Part shown: positions 60,857 through 64,000 of the stretch, piece after piece
How positions within the stretch are numbered: position 1 is the stretch's first letter
Layout of the letters: every line of letters starts with the position of its first letter
Assembly: GCF_014637405.1 (NCBI RefSeq)
Contig: NZ_BMEY01000010.1
Location: 62,001-126,000 of the forward strand
Direction of reading: 5' to 3'
Source of the DNA: Ornithinibacillus halotolerans
GTDB lineage: Bacteria > Bacillota > Bacilli > Bacillales > Amphibacillaceae
DNA length: 64,000 bases
The notes under the pieces: generated by a model
What the model saw: only the letters and a program-made list of their open reading frames with translations
What the model was told of the DNA's origin: nothing
Databases searched by the model: none
Program-made: the position numbers and the translations under genes

Positions 60857-62659
60857 TTATTCTACTGTTACACTTTTTGCCAAATTTCTCGGCTTATCAA
60901 CATCCGCTCCACGATGCAGAGCAGCGTAATAAGCGATAATTTGCAGAGGTATGACTGCAACAAGTGAAGTGAATAATTCATGCACAGCTGGAATAACAAA
61001 TGCATCATCATCTTGCTCTAAGCCTTTCATGCTAATGATAAGGGCATTTGCTCCTCTTGCTACGACTTCCTGAATGTTTCCACGAATGGAATAATTAACA
61101 TTCGCCTGTGTTGCTAAACCAATAACAGGTGTGCCTTTTTCAATTAACGCAATTGTTCCATGTTTCAGTTCTCCACCAGCAAAACCTTCTGCTTGAATAT
61201 AGGAAATTTCTTTTAACTTCAAAGCACCTTCTAACGAAACATAATAGTCCATACTACGTCCGATGAAAAATGCATTTCGAGTTGTTTCTAAATAATCTCT
61301 TGTTAGTTGTTCTAACTCTTCTTTTTGTGCAGTTAACACATCCATTGCATTCGCTACGATTCCTAGTTCTTGGAATAAATCAAATTCTAAATCATATCCT
61401 CTAGCTTGAGCAGAATCTGCTGCTAATATAGCTAAAACTGCAATTTGAGCTGTGTAAGCTTTTGTTGAGGCTACTGCAATTTCTGGACCTGCATGGAGAT
61501 GCAATGTATAATCTGCTTCACGAGAAAGGGTGGACCCTGGCACGTTCGTAATCGTTAGTGCTGGATATCCCATTTCTTTAATTTTTACTAATACGGTACG
61601 GCTATCCGCTGTTTCCCCACTTTGTGAGATAAAGATAAATAATGGATTCTCAGATAATAACGGCATATTATAAGAGAACTCACTGGATACATGTACTTCA
61701 ACTGGAATATGAGCTAATTTTTCTATTAGGTTTTTCCCAACTAATCCAGCATGGTAGCTAGTTCCTGCAGCAATAATATAGATACGATCACAACTTTTCA
61801 TTGCAGCACGAATCGATTCATTAATAATCAAATCACCATGTTCATCTTGATACTCTTTTATTATTTTTCGCATGACAATTGGTTGTTCATCAATTTCTTT
61901 TAACATAAAGTGGGCATACGTACCTTTTTCAATATCACTTGCATCAATTTGAGCCGTATATGGAGCTCTTTCTTGATTAGTCCCATCCAATGATTGAATA
62001 GTTACAGAATCACGTTTGACAATCACAATTTCTTTATCGTGAATCTCAAGATATTGGTCTGTCACTTTTAATGTTGCCATCGCATCACTTGCAACCACAT
62101 TAAAGTCTTCACCTACCCCAACTAATAACGGGCTTTTATTTTTAGCTACATATAATGTATCCTCATCTTCCATATCAATCATCGCAATTGCATACGAACC
62201 GTTTAATAATCCCATTACAGAACGAAAACTTTCTAACGTATCTTGCTTTTCCTCATAAATCTTTTCAAGTAATTGGACAATTACTTCGGTGTCTGTTTCA
62301 CTTTGAAAGTTAACATCTTGAAGATACTCACGTTTAAGATCATGGTAGTTTTCAATTACACCATTATGAACAAGCGTAAATCTTCTTGATGCACTTTGAT
62401 GTGGATGGGCATTACGGGCACTTGGTTCCCCATGAGTAGCCCAGCGCGTATGACCAATTCCCATTGTTGCAGTTACCTCTTCATCCACTTTCTCTCTAAG
62501 AGCTGCAATCCGGCCTTTTACTTTAAAAAGATTTAATCCATCTTGATTTAACAATGCAATACCTGCGGAGTCGTATCCACGGTATTCTAATTTTTCTAAT
62601 CCATTTAATAATACTTCTTTTGAATCATTTGGTCCGATATATCCTACAATTCCACACAT
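60857..62659 (-). CDS. glmS: Glucosamine-6-phosphate synthase GlmS
   Basis: 600 residues. The start at 62659 places the catalytic Cys directly after Met (M-C-G-I-V-G-Y-I-G), as needed after Met removal, and has GGAGGAAC upstream; the frame to 62833 is leader. The glutaminase domain (1-240) includes RGYDSAG and HTRWATHG. Two SIS domains follow ([34 protein letters not shown]). It makes glucosamine-6-phosphate from fructose-6-phosphate and glutamine for the cell wall. A glmS ribozyme lies in its leader. Confidence 0.96.
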   Translation of the reverse strand: MCGIVGYIGPNDSKEVLLNGLEKLEYRGYDSAGIALLNQDGLNLFKVKGRIAALREKVDEEVTATMGIGHTRWATHGEPSARNAHPHQSASRRFTLVHNGVIENYHDLKREYLQDVNFQSETDTEVIVQLLEKIYEEKQDTLESFRSVMGLLNGSYAIAMIDMEDEDTLYVAKNKSPLLVGVGEDFNVVASDAMATLKVTDQYLEIHDKEIVIVKRDSVTIQSLDGTNQERAPYTAQIDASDIEKGTYAHFMLKEIDEQPIVMRKIIKEYQDEHGDLIINESIRAAMKSCDRIYIIAAGTSYHAGLVGKNLIEKLAHIPVEVHVSSEFSYNMPLLSENPLFIFISQSGETADSRTVLVKIKEMGYPALTITNVPGSTLSREADYTLHLHAGPEIAVASTKAYTAQIAVLAILAADSAQARGYDLEFDLFQELGIVANAMDVLTAQKEELEQLTRDYLETTRNAFFIGRSMDYYVSLEGALKLKEISYIQAEGFAGGELKHGTIALIEKGTPVIGLATQANVNYSIRGNIQEVVARGANALIISMKGLEQDDDAFVIPAVHELFTSLVAVIPLQIIAYYAALHRGADVDKPRNLAKSVTVE

Positions 62660-62751
62660 TCGTAGTGTTCCTCCTCTAAAGGGGCAACAAACGACCAATG
62701 AAAAGAACGATTCATTTTTATGGGGCGTCAATTGCCCCTTTCTCGTGTATT

Positions 62752-62920
62752 TTCTGTTTACACTCAACTTTTTCCTCTGTGCAGTAAGTTGCCCTACTGT
62801 TTTAAGAAAAAGTATCACGACTGGAGTGTGCAATCGGAAGGCATCCGCCGAATTCTTCGATAACCTTCATCCTCGTCAACTATTTTCATTTCCCGATCAG
62901 AAAATAGTCCAGGCGCTTTA
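62752..62920 (-). ncRNA. glmS ribozyme-riboswitch
   Basis: Minus strand AAAGCGCCTGGACT, then GACGAGGATGAAGGTTATCGAAG, ATTCGGCGGATG and the late AAACAGTAGGGCAACTTACTG follow the glmS ribozyme core in order. Cleavage is expected between A62917 and G62916 when glucosamine-6-phosphate binds, leading to mRNA decay. Between ribozyme and start codon GGGGCAA can pair with TTGCCCC. Confidence 0.95.
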
Positions 62921-63005
62921 TTAGTATTTGCGTCGACCCTCCTTTTATTTTTTAAAATCATCGCCTATTCTTGGTAAAAAAGTTGAAAAAGTAAGCGACT
63001 TTGTA

Positions 63006-63034
63006 ATTTTAACGAAAACATTATTACAGGTCAA
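63006..63034 (-). promoter_or_regulatory. glmS promoter
   Basis: Minus strand TTGACC (63034-63029), 17-bp spacer, TAAAAT (63011-63006), about 90 bases before the ribozyme cleavage site. Confidence 0.75.
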
Positions 63035-63092
63035 TCATTATTTTCTGGCGACTTGTATTTAGTATATGTAATGAAGATAAAATGGTTTAATT

Positions 63093-63127
63093 AAAAAGAG
63101 CACACAGAATATTTTCCATGTGCTCCT
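63093..63127 (-). terminator. Terminator of the S9 peptidase gene
   Basis: Minus strand GAGCACA pairs with TGTGCTC around TGGAAAATATTCTG and is followed by TTTTTAATT. Confidence 0.85.
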
Positions 63128-63131
63128 ACTA

Positions 63132-64000
63132 TTAATTTTGATGTTTCTCTAAGAATTCAAGCATTGCATTGTATACTTTAATCTCATTTTCTTTTTTAGA
63201 AAAGCCGTGTCCTTCATCATCTAATACTAAGTATTCCACGTCGCGACCTTTTTCTTTAAGCTTTTCTACAATTTGATCAGATTCTTCTTTTACTACACGT
63301 GGATCTTTTGCTCCTTGAATAACAAGCATTGGCTTCACCATTGAATCCAAGTATGTTATCGGAGAATCTTTTTCAAAACGTTCCTTATCCCGTTCTGGAT
63401 CCCCAACCCAACGCTCCATCATTGGCTTCCAATGTTCCGGAACAGAGTTAACAAATGTAAACAAGTTTGATACTCCAAAAATGTCCACAACAGCTTTGAA
63501 ATATTCAGGATGGCGACCATGAAGTAATAGCGCCATATACCCTCCGTAACTACCACCAACTAGGAATAACTTATCTCTATCCGTAATTCCATTTTCAAAC
63601 AACCACTCAATAGCTGCTACACAGTCTAATCTAGGACCATGACCCCAATCTTGTTCCACAAGTTTTACAAAGGAAGAGCCATACCCAGTACTTCCGCGGA
63701 AGTTCGGCGCAAAGATCGTGTAACCTCGGTTTAGGGCACTTTGGAACATGGCACGGAACATTTTACGTTCAGAAGCTTGAGGGCCGCCGTGTGGCCAGAA
63801 GATTGTATGGCCATTATCATTTTCTGGTTTGGCTTTAAATAACAATGCCTCAATTTCCATGCCATCAAAAGATTTATAAGTGACAACGTCTGGTTCAACC
63901 ATTTCTTCTTTGTCGACACCTAATACACGATTATCAGTTAATAAATCCCATGATTTTCCGTCTGTTGAACGATAAATGTTATAAGGAACTGTAGCACCTC
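63132..64000 (-). CDS. S9-family prolyl-oligopeptidase-like protein, C-terminal part
   Basis: The frame is open to the window end, so the N-terminal (propeller) part is missing. The visible part is the alpha/beta hydrolase domain: HGGP oxyanion loop, FRGSTGYGSSF, the nucleophile elbow G-G-S-Y-G-G-Y, Asp in GAKDPRV and His in DEGHGFSKKEN. This is the S9C acylaminoacyl-peptidase-like pattern. Such enzymes cleave short peptides in the cytosol. The upstream residues (STDGKSWDLLTDNRVLGVDKEE) look like the end of a beta propeller. Confidence 0.9.
   Translation of the reverse strand, partial: GATVPYNIYRSTDGKSWDLLTDNRVLGVDKEEMVEPDVVTYKSFDGMEIEALLFKAKPENDNGHTIFWPHGGPQASERKMFRAMFQSALNRGYTIFAPNFRGSTGYGSSFVKLVEQDWGHGPRLDCVAAIEWLFENGITDRDKLFLVGGSYGGYMALLLHGRHPEYFKAVVDIFGVSNLFTFVNSVPEHWKPMMERWVGDPERDKERFEKDSPITYLDSMVKPMLVIQGAKDPRVVKEESDQIVEKLKEKGRDVEYLVLDDEGHGFSKKENEIKVYNAMLEFLEKHQN

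Noticed and set aside
62660-62833. N-terminal extension of GlmS
   Set aside because: It would bury the catalytic Cys; the frame runs over the glmS ribozyme and leader.

Overview
The window is low-GC DNA of the Firmicutes type. Gene content (mntABCD with MntR-type boxes, cadCA, csoR-copA-copZ, ykkCD with a guanidine riboswitch, a glmS ribozyme, a preQ1 riboswitch, YfkAB, QueT, two heme catalases) points to the family Bacillaceae, probably near Oceanobacillus or Virgibacillus. No phage, plasmid, insertion sequence or CRISPR array is visible. Most genes look like ordinary chromosomal stress, metal and transport genes on the minus strand.

Layout. 1-4.6 kb: quinone/catechol detoxification (ring-cleaving dioxygenase end, flavin reductase-like protein, MhqD-like esterase; CatE plus a luciferase-like oxidoreductase) around a 15-copy array of 52-bp repeats. 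4.7-11 kb: QueT under a preQ1 riboswitch, acyltransferase, AAC(6')-like acetyltransferase, KatX-type catalase, a second 52-bp repeat, a GntR regulator, and BrnQ with two CodY-like boxes. 11-17.3 kb: manganese ABC importer, EcsC-like protein, remnant of a BmrA-type exporter, radical SAM YfkAB. 17.5-23.4 kb: two PadR-regulated membrane modules, a ribA-ribD-nucleotidase operon without an FMN riboswitch, and an MhqR-like regulator. 23.5-32.5 kb: cadCA, small enzymes, an MFS pump and csoR-copA-copZ. 32.7-39 kb: YugN-like protein, C45-type hydrolase, a frameshifted small membrane gene, nucleoside hydrolase, cupin, and a divergent HPII-type catalase. 39-44.3 kb: unrecognised small genes, PaiB, HAD, HIT and two Nudix proteins, and the guanidinium exporter ykkCD. 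44.4-48.8 kb: a two-component/ABC operon with matching CTTAAG-repeat promoters, preceded by a macrolide-type leader peptide and attenuator. 48.8-54.1 kb: ferredoxin-reductase-like protein, ArsR/SRPBCC pair, maltose acetyltransferase, and a row of immunity-like orphan genes. 54.1-54.4 kb: a tRNA-like RNA with about 145 nt between its D and T arms. 54.5-64 kb: ArAE-type membrane protein, a permease-permease-ATPase-S41 protease operon, glmS with its ribozyme, and part of an S9 peptidase.

Themes. Electrophile/quinone stress (MhqD, CatE, an MhqR-like repressor), peroxide stress (two catalases), metal homeostasis (Mn, Cd/Zn, Cu) and drug or envelope-stress export (ykkCD, the two-component ABC operon, MFS) dominate. 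The least explained elements are the tRNA-like RNA, the 52-bp repeat families in convergent intergenic gaps, the paired CTTAAG promoters, the leader peptide without an obvious resistance gene, and the catalase that lacks its distal asparagine.
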